DNA of 64,000 nucleotides from Flavobacteriales bacterium (GTDB lineage Bacteria; Bacteroidota; Bacteroidia; Flavobacteriales_D; Sanyastnellaceae): NCBI GenBank assembly GCA_947442505.1, contig CANEVR010000002.1, positions 1 to 64,000 of the forward strand, read 5' to 3'. Shown piece by piece: positions 1 to 7,956 of this stretch (position 1 is its first letter; each line of letters starts with the position of its first letter). The notes under the pieces were generated by a model. It saw only the letters and a program-made list of their open reading frames with translations, ran no database searches and was not told where the DNA came from. The position numbers and the translations under genes were made by a program.

Positions 1-2706
1 ATCGGCATCTGCATAATAGGTCTGAGAGGTCAAACCATTATCCGCAACTCCATCACAATCCTGATCAATTCCATCACACAACTCAGTTGCGCCAGGGAAT
101 ATTGTATCATCAGCATCATTACAATCCGTGTTGTCCAATACATATCCAACCGGAACATCACATGAAACTGAATCCATGGCTAAATCTCCAAAGCCATCAC
201 CATCTGCGTCTGCATAATACGTCTGGTTCAAACCATTATCAGCTACACCATCACAATCTTGGTCAATGCCATCGCACACCTCTGTAGCTCCTGGGAAAAT
301 GGTGTTATCGGTATCATTACAATCTGTATTGTCCAATACATATCCCAATACTAAATCACATGATACAGAATCCACCAAAGGATCACCAAAACCGTCACCA
401 TCAACATCAGCAAAGAAAGTCTGGGTCACCAAACCATTGTCAGCAACACCATCACAATCTTGGTCAATACCATCACACAACTCTGCAGCGCCCAAATAAA
501 TTTGATCATTGGTATCATCGCAGTCACCACCGCAGAAGGTGAATCCATCACCATCTTGATCATACAACTCATCGATGTTCCCATCACAGTTGTTGTCTAT
601 ACCATCGCAAAAAATAGGATCCAAACCTTCAATAACTCCAGGGTTCACATTGGGATCATTGTCATCACAATCATCCTGACAAACAGTAAATCCATCAGCA
701 TCTGCATCAAATCCCTCATCAATATTTCCATCGCAATTGTCGTCAATTCCATTGCACACTTCAACGGCTCCTGGATTCACCAATCCATCCGCGTCATCGC
801 AATCTGTATTGTCTAAAACATAACCAGCAGGCGCAGCACAAGAATCTATGCCTGTTCCATTCAATCCATAACCGTCTAAATCATTGTCTGCATAATAAGT
901 AGATGTTACCACACCGTCATTGATTTGTCCATCGCAATTATTGTCCAAGGCGTCACAAATCTCAATATCATTAGGATTAATGGCTGCATCAGCATCATTA
1001 CAATCCGTATTGTCTGAAACGTAACCTGTTGGCTGACCGCAAGAAATAGAATCAGTGGCCGGATCAGAAAATCCAAAAGTATCTCCGTCGGCATCTATGT
1101 AGTAGGTAAGCAATCCTGTTGCCCCATTATCCACATTTCCATCACAGTTTTGATCTATACCATCACAAACCTCAGGAGCACCCGGGTAAATGGTATTGTC
1201 AGTATCATCACAATCATCTATACAAGATGAAAACCCATCTCCATCAGCGTCTAAATCTTCGTCTATGCTTCCATCACAATTGTCATCGGCATCATTACAA
1301 ACCTCGACTGCCCCCGGGAAAATTGCAGGATTCTGATCATCACAATCATCACTGCTATCTACATAACCGGGAGGGGCAATACATGCCTCTATGGTCAAAG
1401 CGCTTCCACCAAAACCATCTCCGTCTTCGTCAGCGAAATAAATTGTGGTGACACCTTCATCTACCTCGCCATTACAATTGTTGTCCACTTCATCACAAAT
1501 CTCAACGGCAATGGGGTTAATAGTTGCGTTGGTATCATCACAATCATCGGGATTGTCCACATAGCCTGCAGGAATGTCACAAGCCAGTGTTTCAGCTGCG
1601 GCAAAACCAAAACCATCACCATCGCTATCCTGGAATGAAGAAACATACAAATCCTCATCCAGAATTCCATCGCAATTGGAATCGATGTTGTCACAAATCT
1701 CAACTTGACCTGGGAAAATCTGATCATTTAAATCATCACAATCCGATTCACAAACTGTGTAACCATCCAAATCTTCATCCCAAAATTCGTCAATCACACC
1801 GTCACAATTGTTGTCGATAAAATCGCAAGACCCCGCTTGAAATGGGCCTTCCAAAAGTCCTGGATTGACATTGGGATTATTGTCATCACAATCTCCAGCA
1901 CAAGTGGACCAACCATCACCATCAACATCAAAATCCTCGTCAATAAGGCCGTTACAATTTTCATCTATACCATTACATACTTCTGGATTTCCTGGAAAAA
2001 GAAAAGGATCTGAGTCATCACAATCAGTATCATCAGCCACCATTGAAGGCCCCGCAATACAGGCATCTACAGGATTTCCTGCATCCCCAAAACCATCGGC
2101 ATCCAAATCATAGTAAAAGGTTGTTAATACAAATCCATCATCAACACCACCTGCGCAATCATCATTGATTCCGTTGCACAACTCCACTTGTCCTGGGTTG
2201 ATATTTGGATCATTGTCCTCACAATCAGTGTTATCAAAAACGAACCCTGAAGACAAAGGACAAGTTTCTCTGCTTGATCCATCAAGGAATGGAGTTCCGT
2301 ATCCATCACCATCAAAATCACCATAAATAGTAACAGGAGCAAAGTCTTCGTCACTGACTCCATCACAATCATCATCGGTGAAATTACAAACCTCAACGAT
2401 AGCAGGATTAATTTGTGCATTATTGTCGTTACAATCCTGATTGTTGGAGACCCATCCGCCACCGCATGTTGTTTGGTTCAGTGTCAAGAATGGATTGCCG
2501 TAGCCATCACCATCCTGGTCTCTGAAACAGACCACATTTATTCCATCCTCAGACAATTCCAATGTCGCTGAACTGTCCGACACAACGGGCATTTCCTCCA
2601 CGGAAAAACTTGTCAGCGAATCCATTGCTACAGCATTGTTTAGCAAAAAGATTACAGCCAAAAAGGTCAATGTCCTCTCCAATGATTTGTAAAAAACTCT
2701 AGTCAT
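1..2706 (-). CDS. MopE-like metal-binding-motif repeat protein, C-terminus beyond window
   Basis: This reading frame is open on the minus strand from an ATG at 2706 to the left edge (902 codons, no stop), so the C-terminus is missing. The N-terminus has a basic start and a hydrophobic segment ending NNAVA, which looks like a signal peptide. From about residue 55 the protein consists of 14 complete repeats and the start of a fifteenth. Each carries a DxDGDGFG-like loop, a DNTDCNDxD segment, an INPGAxEVC segment and DNNCDGxxDE. This matches the putative metal-binding (MopE) repeat family; the Asp-rich loops suggest calcium or other divalent-metal binding. Repeats come in a long form (about 65 residues) and a short form (about 45) without the middle CDxPxGYV segment. 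Surface exposure, and a T9SS sorting domain beyond the edge, are guesses. Function is unknown; it may be an adhesin or structural protein. Confidence 0.88.
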   Translation of the reverse strand, partial: MTRVFYKSLERTLTFLAVIFLLNNAVAMDSLTSFSVEEMPVVSDSSATLELSEDGINVVCFRDQDGDGYGNPFLTLNQTTCGGGWVSNNQDCNDNNAQINPAIVEVCNFTDDDCDGVSDEDFAPVTIYGDFDGDGYGTPFLDGSSRETCPLSSGFVFDNTDCEDNDPNINPGQVELCNGINDDCAGGVDDGFVLTTFYYDLDADGFGDAGNPVDACIAGPSMVADDTDCDDSDPFLFPGNPEVCNGIDENCNGLIDEDFDVDGDGWSTCAGDCDDNNPNVNPGLLEGPFQAGSCDFIDNNCDGVIDEFWDEDLDGYTVCESDCDDLNDQIFPGQVEICDNIDSNCDGILDEDLYVSSFQDSDGDGFGFAAAETLACDIPAGYVDNPDDCDDTNATINPIAVEICDEVDNNCNGEVDEGVTTIYFADEDGDGFGGSALTIEACIAPPGYVDSSDDCDDQNPAIFPGAVEVCNDADDNCDGSIDEDLDADGDGFSSCIDDCDDTDNTIYPGAPEVCDGIDQNCDGNVDNGATGLLTYYIDADGDTFGFSDPATDSISCGQPTGYVSDNTDCNDADAAINPNDIEICDALDNNCDGQINDGVVTSTYYADNDLDGYGLNGTGIDSCAAPAGYVLDNTDCDDADGLVNPGAVEVCNGIDDNCDGNIDEGFDADADGFTVCQDDCDDNDPNVNPGVIEGLDPIFCDGIDNNCDGNIDELYDQDGDGFTFCGGDCDDTNDQIYLGAAELCDGIDQDCDGVADNGLVTQTFFADVDGDGFGDPLVDSVSCDLVLGYVLDNTDCNDTDNTIFPGATEVCDGIDQDCDGVADNGLNQTYYADADGDGFGDLAMDSVSCDVPVGYVLDNTDCNDADDTIFPGATELCDGIDQDCDGVADNGLTSQTYYADAD

Positions 2707-2746
2707 TATGCACTAATTTTGGTTTTGGTACGGATTGTATCAACTA

Positions 2747-2754
2747 CAAATATA
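2747..2754 (-). promoter_or_regulatory. -7 promoter box of the MopE-like gene
   Basis: On the minus strand this reads TATATTTG, a perfect match to the Bacteroidota -7 consensus TAnnTTTG, about 40 nt before the ATG at 2706. No clear -33 TTTG box is seen. The rest of the 111-nt divergent spacer (2707-2817) shows no other recognisable site. Confidence 0.5.
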
Positions 2755-2817
2755 AGCAATCAGCACTAATTTTTGTTACACTCGTGAATTTAACATTTAT
2801 CTAACCAAAACAACATC

Positions 2818-3669
2818 ATGTTTCTCAGATACTTATACCATAAAAAAAAGCCCCGCACGATCCATTTTTTCAAGCAAATTAGAGAACTTCTTTTTGCTGT
2901 AAGACACAACAATTTTTCTAAGAAAAATGGAACATTTTGGATTTATCCGCAATTTCCAAGCAGAAAATCTACGATTTATCAGATATCCCGGCGGCTTCAA
3001 TTCAACTTGGTTACCTCAACTTTTAAAAACACAACCAACGGGATAAACTTCCACGATAGCACTTTCCAGGAATCGGTTCAATTTCCCATTGGAATTTACA
3101 TCATCAATAAAAACATCTATGATATTTCTAAACAAAAAGTAGATCTTATGCACCTCGATGTATTTTCTTACAACACTTTTGTTGATCCAACAAAATACAC
3201 TGGGAGATGTGTTGTAAAAAGCAACGAAAACGCGGTTCATGATGGCGTAGAAATTCAATGCCCGATAGTAACCAAAGACGAAAGCAAAGTTTATCAAATT
3301 GTGATTGATAATCAAGAAGGAAGTTTATTTGTTGACTACCGCGTCTGTGTTATGAAATCAGATATTGTAATCATCTATAAGAAGTACAAGATTCCTGAAT
3401 TGCGTTTTACCAATGACACTTGCCAAGCGAGCATCGAGGATCTGTTCGTTATTCCTGATTCCGTTAAAAATATGATTCTCCTATTTTGTAAAAAAATGCA
3501 ATGTGATTTTTGTGAATTGGATGTTTTAAAAGACAACCAATCAGGCAAATGGTACATCATTGATTTGAACAAAACGCCTTATGGACCACCTGCATCCTTA
3601 TCCAAAAAAGATAAAAATAAAGCCGTTGAAATCCTTTCCAACGGCTTTGCACTAAATTTTTTATCTTAA
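2818..3669 (+). CDS. ATP-grasp-like protein of unknown substrate
   Basis: 283 residues, no signal peptide. The C-terminal third resembles the metal-binding core of ATP-grasp ligases: a VDYRVCVM strand near residue 178, then FCELDVLKD (about 235) and YIIDLNKTPYGP (about 250), comparable to the E-x-D and D-x-N-x-x-P motifs of that fold. The N-terminus is basic and aromatic-rich (HKKKPRTIHF) and fits no named family I know. ATP-grasp enzymes of this kind often act on peptides or surface sugars, but nothing here identifies the substrate. It is divergent from the MopE-like gene and abuts fabI stop to stop. The last ~17 codons overlap a terminator-like hairpin. Lys/Asn-rich and AT-rich, which could mean a transferred gene. 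Confidence 0.6.
   Translation: MFLRYLYHKKKPRTIHFFKQIRELLFAVRHNNFSKKNGTFWIYPQFPSRKSTIYQISRRLQFNLVTSTFKNTTNGINFHDSTFQESVQFPIGIYIINKNIYDISKQKVDLMHLDVFSYNTFVDPTKYTGRCVVKSNENAVHDGVEIQCPIVTKDESKVYQIVIDNQEGSLFVDYRVCVMKSDIVIIYKKYKIPELRFTNDTCQASIEDLFVIPDSVKNMILLFCKKMQCDFCELDVLKDNQSGKWYIIDLNKTPYGPPASLSKKDKNKAVEILSNGFALNFLS
3619..3648 (+). terminator. Terminator-like hairpin inside the 3' end of the ATP-grasp-like gene
   Basis: Left arm AAAGCCGTTG (3619-3628) and right arm CAACGGCTTT (3639-3648) form a perfect 10-bp stem with a 10-nt loop. An A-rich stretch precedes it and a T-rich run (3656-3662) follows 7 nt later. The hairpin lies wholly within the open frame, which ends at 3669. It could terminate the plus transcript and, from the other strand, fabI transcripts. 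Confidence 0.6.
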
Positions 3670-4485
3670 TTATTCTGACGCAAATTTCTCAACTACGGAT
3701 TGGGTAACCCCTGTATTGCTAAATCCGCCATCATGAAATAAATTTTGCATGGTAACATACCTGGTTAAATCACTGAACAACGCTACGCAATAATTGGCAC
3801 AAGCTAATGCATCCGCATTGCCTAACGGTGACATTTCTTCAGAGTAATTGATAAAGCCATCGAAACCTTTTACACCGCTACCGGCAGTGGTGACTGTTGG
3901 TGATTGGCTTATGGTATTGATACGAACTTTCTTCTTGGTTGCATAGTGATATCCAAAACTTCTTGCGATGCTCTCCAACAAAGACTTTGCATCCGCCATA
4001 TCGCCATAATCTGGGAATATGCGTTGAGCCGCAATGTAACTCAAAGCCACAACTGAACCCCACTCATTGATTGCATCCTTTTTATAGGCAGTAGCCAACA
4101 TTTTGTGCAAGCTCACTGCGCTAACATCCAAAGTTTGCTTGTACCATTCATAGTTGATATCCGTATAATGTTTCCCTTTTCTGACATTTGGAGACATACC
4201 AATGCTGTGCAACACAAAATCTATCTTTCCACCAAAATGCTCCATGGCACCGGTAAACAAATTGTCCAAATCCTGCTGATTTGTGGCGTCTGCTGGGATG
4301 ATTGGAGCGTTTATCTTTTCTGCCAAACCATTGATTTCCCCCATACGCATCGCTATGGGTGCGTTGGTCAAAACAATTCTTGCACCATGTTCATGTGCCA
4401 ACTCGGCCACTCTCCAAGCAATGGACTTATCATTCAAGGCACCTGAAATAATGCCTGTTTTACCTTCTAATAATTTTGCTGACAT
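3670..4485 (-). CDS. fabI: Enoyl-[acyl-carrier-protein] reductase FabI
   Basis: 271 residues, the normal FabI length. It catalyses the last, NAD(P)H-dependent step of each elongation round in type II fatty acid synthesis (trans-2-enoyl-ACP to acyl-ACP), in the cytoplasm. Seen in the sequence: an N-terminal Rossmann motif GALNDKSIAWRVA (divergent-SDR GxxxxxSIA type), the LHSIGMSP strand near residue 90, and a catalytic region with YIAAQRIFPDYGDMADAK in which the second Tyr and the Lys fit the FabI Y-x6-K pair. The C-terminal region ending LFHDGGFSNTG is typical. The gene stands alone; its stop directly abuts that of the convergent ATP-grasp-like gene. Triclosan-type inhibitors target this family. 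Confidence 0.95.
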   Translation of the reverse strand: MSAKLLEGKTGIISGALNDKSIAWRVAELAHEHGARIVLTNAPIAMRMGEINGLAEKINAPIIPADATNQQDLDNLFTGAMEHFGGKIDFVLHSIGMSPNVRKGKHYTDINYEWYKQTLDVSAVSLHKMLATAYKKDAINEWGSVVALSYIAAQRIFPDYGDMADAKSLLESIARSFGYHYATKKKVRINTISQSPTVTTAGSGVKGFDGFINYSEEMSPLGNADALACANYCVALFSDLTRYVTMQNLFHDGGFSNTGVTQSVVEKFASE

Positions 4486-4504
4486 ATCTCGCTATTTAGT
4501 TAGA

Positions 4505-4512
4505 CAAATATA
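4505..4512 (-). promoter_or_regulatory. -7 box of the fabI promoter
   Basis: Minus-strand TATATTTG, 19 nt upstream of the fabI ATG, a perfect Bacteroidota -7 element. The matching -33 box is not obvious. Confidence 0.5.
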
Positions 4513-4535
4513 GGCCTTCTTTTTTTGTTATGAAC

Positions 4536-4543
4536 TAAATTTG
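4536..4543 (+). promoter_or_regulatory. -7 box of the kinase-regulator-glycan operon
   Basis: TAAATTTG fits the -7 consensus TAnnTTTG and lies 16 nt before the histidine kinase ATG at 4560, so the leader would be short. It is divergent from the fabI promoter within a 74-nt spacer. Confidence 0.45.
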
Positions 4544-4559
4544 TACCATACCCATTCAA

Positions 4560-5786
4560 ATGACGCCCAAAACAACATACCATAAACTCTTGCAGCGGCA
4601 AATAAAAAAAGTCCAAGTTTTAAATGTTTGCACTGAAGAGAAATGGGATTTGCTTTTGGACTTGGTGCATGACTCATACAACACCCATGATCGAGATATC
4701 AATCATTTAAAAACTGTAATTCGTGAGAGTTCTGGTGAATTGCTGGAAAGCAATGAGAAGTTGAAAAAAGCACATGCGGAAATTGCTGATGCTTATACCA
4801 ACGAAGTGGGCTTACTCAACAATTTGATCGATAAGTCAGGTGAAGCAGTTCAGGTTTCAACTGAGGAGGGAATAACCGTTTACATCAATGAAAAAGGGGC
4901 ACAGAGGCTTCAGAGACGTAAAGAAGACATCCTAGGTAAGTTTGTAGGAGAGGTTGAGAAAATATTCTCCAGCACACAGGATTGGGCTGCTCATGTAGCT
5001 GAGTTAAAAAACAATGGACCCATGCTTATAGAAGGGGTTCATAAAAGAGGTGACGGCACTGAATTTCCTATTGAGGCCAATGTCTATTTCACTGAAATTG
5101 GATCAAGGGGATACGTTATCGCTTTCATTCGAGATATTACAGAAAGAAAAAAAATAGAATCGCAGTTACTCAATTCATTGACAGAAAAAACAACATTGTT
5201 GGGGGAAATTCATCATCGAGTAAAAAACAACTTGACAGTGATTTTCGGTTTGTTGGAAATGCAAATCCTTCAGAGTGACAACAGTGAAGTGATCAAAATA
5301 TTAAGAGAGAGCCAGGGTCGAATTCAGAGCATGTCAATGATTCATGAAATGCTATATAAGACAACAGATTTACAAAACGTTAATCTTACGGCTTACATTC
5401 GAGATTTGGCACAGACCATTTACAAGACCTATCACACCAATGACAACATCCATCTGGAAATCAGAAATGAAACGGCCATAGGATTGTCATTGAATAAAAT
5501 GATTCCTTGCGGTTTGCTCCTCAACGAGATTCTCACCAACGCATACAAGTACGCCTTCCAAGGACGAGACAAAGGAACGATATTCATTGACACACAACTC
5601 ATCGATGATCAGCTTGTTCTCGTCATTGGTGACGATGGCGTGGGATTACCCATGAATGAAACTTCGACAAAAACCCATTCCTTGGGCATGAAATTGATTC
5701 ACTCTTTTTCAAAACAATTAAAATCCAAAATGACCATCGACAACTCGGTAGGCGTAAAATACACTTTTCAAATTCCAATAAACTAA
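4560..5786 (+). CDS. PAS-domain sensor histidine kinase, HisKA_2 family
   Basis: 408 residues, cytosolic (no membrane segment). Order: N-terminal helical/coiled-coil region (about 1-85, rich in Glu/Lys), a PAS domain (about 86-195, ending RDITERKK), then a HisKA_2-type dimerisation and phosphotransfer segment with the H-box EIHHRVKNNL (His218), and an HATPase_c domain with N-box NEILTNAYKYAF and G-box GDDGVGLP. HisKA_2 kinases usually signal to stand-alone receivers, and one follows 3 nt downstream. The signal is unknown; PAS domains often sense redox, light or small ligands. First gene of a tight operon with a receiver, a glycosyltransferase and a NeuB-like synthase, so it may tune surface-glycan production. 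Confidence 0.9.
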   Translation: MTPKTTYHKLLQRQIKKVQVLNVCTEEKWDLLLDLVHDSYNTHDRDINHLKTVIRESSGELLESNEKLKKAHAEIADAYTNEVGLLNNLIDKSGEAVQVSTEEGITVYINEKGAQRLQRRKEDILGKFVGEVEKIFSSTQDWAAHVAELKNNGPMLIEGVHKRGDGTEFPIEANVYFTEIGSRGYVIAFIRDITERKKIESQLLNSLTEKTTLLGEIHHRVKNNLTVIFGLLEMQILQSDNSEVIKILRESQGRIQSMSMIHEMLYKTTDLQNVNLTAYIRDLAQTIYKTYHTNDNIHLEIRNETAIGLSLNKMIPCGLLLNEILTNAYKYAFQGRDKGTIFIDTQLIDDQLVLVIGDDGVGLPMNETSTKTHSLGMKLIHSFSKQLKSKMTIDNSVGVKYTFQIPIN

Positions 5787-5789
5787 TTT

Positions 5790-6152
5790 ATGAGTAAAAA
5801 AATATTATTGGTTGAGGACGATGAAATTATTGCATTCTTGCATCGCCATTTCATTGAAAAATGCGGATATGAAACGTTGGAAACTGTTGACAATGGAGCC
5901 GACGCCATCGAGGATGTAAAAAAATACAATCCAGACGCTGTGCTCATGGATATAAGAATCAATGGGGAAATGGATGGAATAGAAACCGCATTGAAGATTC
6001 GTGAGATATCTCAAGCGCCTATCATTTTTCTCACAGGTAATTCTGACGTAAATACCCAGGAAAGGGCAAAGATGTCCGGACAAATTGGTTACCTCGTGAA
6101 GCCAGTTCGACATGAAGATCTTTGTGACGCCCTCTCAAAATTTTCTTTTTGA
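5790..6152 (+). CDS. Single-domain response regulator (CheY-like receiver)
   Basis: 120 residues, a receiver domain only. Seen: the acidic pair near residues 10-11 (LLVEDDE), phospho-acceptor Asp54 in VLMDIRI, the conserved Thr/Ser position at LTGNS and Lys104 in YLVKPV. There is no DNA-binding or enzymatic output domain, so it must act by protein contact or as a phosphorelay intermediate. It starts 3 nt after the histidine kinase and ends 4 nt before the glycosyltransferase, indicating co-transcription. The kinase just upstream is the probable phosphodonor. Confidence 0.93.
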   Translation: MSKKILLVEDDEIIAFLHRHFIEKCGYETLETVDNGADAIEDVKKYNPDAVLMDIRINGEMDGIETALKIREISQAPIIFLTGNSDVNTQERAKMSGQIGYLVKPVRHEDLCDALSKFSF

Positions 6153-6156
6153 CACT

Positions 6157-6801
6157 ATGGTAAGTATAATCATAACGGCTTATAATTACGGCAGGTATAT
6201 CGAGCGTGCGTTGCGCAGCTGTTTAGATCAAAGCATTCCCAATAAGCAATACGAAATCATCATTGTCAATGATTGCAGCACTGATAACACTGTTGCTATA
6301 TTAGACAACTATCAAAATGATGCTCGTATTTATCATTTGGAAAAAAATGTAGGTCTTTCAGCAGCAAGAAATTTTGGTGTGCGCAAAGCCAAGGGACAAT
6401 ATGTAGTATTCTTGGATGCGGATGATTACCTGCACAGAGAAACAATTCAAGTTCAACAATTGTTTCTTGACGAGAATCACGCTTTAAATGCAGTGGCCAT
6501 TGATTATTACTTGGTCGATGATTTGGAAAACCACAGAGAACGAATCAAGGCCGATGAAAAACCCATTGCTTGCGGGATCATGTTTAGGAAAGATTTGCTG
6601 ATTGAAATTGGTCTTTATGATGAAAATTTCAAAGCCAGAGAAGAAGAGGATTTAAGAATTCGTTTTTTAGAAAAATTCAACATCTACAACATCCCGCTGC
6701 CGCTCTACCGTTACAGAAGGCATGATAATAATCTCACCAATAATGAGGAAGTAATGCAACATGCCAAAAATCAATTGAATCAAAAGCACGAAAATAGTTA
6801 A
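6157..6801 (+). CDS. Family 2 glycosyltransferase
   Basis: 214 residues from the ATG at 6157. An in-frame ATG at 6112 lies inside the regulator gene and gives a poor N-terminus, whereas MVSIIITAYNYGRYI is the classic GT-A start. Further GT2 marks: IIIVNDCSTDNT (nucleotide-sugar binding), GLSAARNFGVRKAKG and the metal-binding DxD as FLDADDYL near residue 88. It would transfer an activated sugar to an unknown acceptor on the cytoplasmic side. It is shorter than many GT2 enzymes, with no C-terminal membrane helices, and retains an EEEDLRIRF acceptor-side motif. Downstream the NeuB-like gene starts after 2 nt, so a nonulosonic-acid-containing surface glycan is a reasonable inference. Confidence 0.9.
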   Translation: MVSIIITAYNYGRYIERALRSCLDQSIPNKQYEIIIVNDCSTDNTVAILDNYQNDARIYHLEKNVGLSAARNFGVRKAKGQYVVFLDADDYLHRETIQVQQLFLDENHALNAVAIDYYLVDDLENHRERIKADEKPIACGIMFRKDLLIEIGLYDENFKAREEEDLRIRFLEKFNIYNIPLPLYRYRRHDNNLTNNEEVMQHAKNQLNQKHENS

Positions 6802-6803
6802 TT

Positions 6804-7859
6804 ATGCAACTTACAGAATTTATTGCTCTTCATGACAACAAGAGTATCGCAAGACCATTCATCATCGCTGAAGCAGGCGTTAATCACGAAGCCAATATGG
6901 ATTTGGCCAAAAGACTAATCGATGAAGCGGCAGAAGGCGGTGCAGATGCTATTAAGTTTCAAACTTATAAAGCAGACACCATTGCATCCAAAGACAGTCC
7001 CTACTATTGGGACATCACCAAAGAACCAACCAGAAGTCAGCATGAGTTGTTTCAGAAATACGATAAGTTTTGGAAAAAAGAATACGAAGAGCTCAAGAAA
7101 TATTGTGATCAAGTAGGAATAGAATTCATGAGCACCCCGTTCGATGCAGAGAGTGCGTTGTTCCTGAACGACTTGATGAATGTTTACAAAATATCCTCTT
7201 CAGACATTACCAATTTCCCTTTTATTGAGATGCAATGCCAGTTTGGGAAACCCATCATTTTGAGCACTGGTGCTTCTCACCTTTGGGAAATTCAAGAGGC
7301 GGTAAGCATTATTGAGCGTTACGGAAATCCGCTTGTGCTCATGCATTGTGTATTGAACTACCCTACGCCCAATGCTAATGCGCACTTGGGCATGATTTGG
7401 GATTTGAGAAACAAATTTCCACAGCACATCATTGGATATTCAGATCACACTGTTCCCCAAGAAATGGAAGTCATTCACTCCAGCGTTTTATTGGGCGCGA
7501 GTGTCATCGAAAAACATTTCACACATGATAAGACACTACCTGGCAATGATCACTACCACGCCATGGACAAAGATGATTTGAAATTGTTTTGGCAGAAGTG
7601 GGACAAAACGCAAGAATTGCTTGGTAGTTTTGAAGTGGCTGCATTGCAGGAGGAAGAGCCTGCAAGAAAAAATGCAAGACGCAGTTTAGTAGCAGCCAAA
7701 GCCATCCCAGCTGGCAAAAAGATTGAAGAAAGTGATCTCACTTGGAAGCGACCTGCACATGGCATCAGTCCTAAATTCATGGTTGATTTAATTGGACAAA
7801 CAGCTTCAAAGGATATCGAAGAAGATACCGTCTTACAATGGCGATATTTTCAAGGATAG
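6804..7859 (+). CDS. NeuB-family N-acetylneuraminate/nonulosonate synthase
   Basis: 351 residues. An N-terminal TIM-barrel NeuB domain (about 15-265) with FIIAEAGVNHEA, DAIKFQTYKAD, EFMSTPFD, ILSTGA and VIEKHFTHDKTLPGNDH is followed by a C-terminal SAF (antifreeze-like) domain (about 290-350: ARRSLVAAKAIPAG...). The family condenses phosphoenolpyruvate with a hexosamine (ManNAc or a 6-deoxy-diamino sugar) to a nine-carbon sialic-acid-like sugar, with divalent metal at the barrel's His residues. Whether the product is neuraminic, legionaminic or pseudaminic acid cannot be told. No CMP-transferase, epimerase or aminotransferase genes are in the window, so the rest of the pathway must lie elsewhere. 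Last gene of the kinase-regulator-GT2 operon. Confidence 0.92.
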   Translation: MQLTEFIALHDNKSIARPFIIAEAGVNHEANMDLAKRLIDEAAEGGADAIKFQTYKADTIASKDSPYYWDITKEPTRSQHELFQKYDKFWKKEYEELKKYCDQVGIEFMSTPFDAESALFLNDLMNVYKISSSDITNFPFIEMQCQFGKPIILSTGASHLWEIQEAVSIIERYGNPLVLMHCVLNYPTPNANAHLGMIWDLRNKFPQHIIGYSDHTVPQEMEVIHSSVLLGASVIEKHFTHDKTLPGNDHYHAMDKDDLKLFWQKWDKTQELLGSFEVAALQEEEPARKNARRSLVAAKAIPAGKKIEESDLTWKRPAHGISPKFMVDLIGQTASKDIEEDTVLQWRYFQG

Positions 7860-7908
7860 TTCAATTGCTGCATAAGGATTAGAACGATAAAATCATGCAC
7901 GTTTAACA

Positions 7909-7937
7909 TTTGCCACAATCAAATGGATATACATTCG
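7909..7937 (+). promoter_or_regulatory. Promoter of the type B T9SS protein gene
   Basis: -33 TTTG at 7909-7912 and -7 TACATTCG at 7930-7937 are separated by 17 nt, matching the Bacteroidota promoter layout with one departure in the -7 box. The ATG at 7957 follows 19 nt later. Confidence 0.5.
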
Positions 7938-7956
7938 TGACCCATTATTATTGGAA

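Noticed and set aside
87-2113. Plus-strand open frames rich in His and Ser across 1-2.1 kb
   Set aside because: They are antisense shadows of the MopE-like repeats; the minus frame is continuous for 902 codons.
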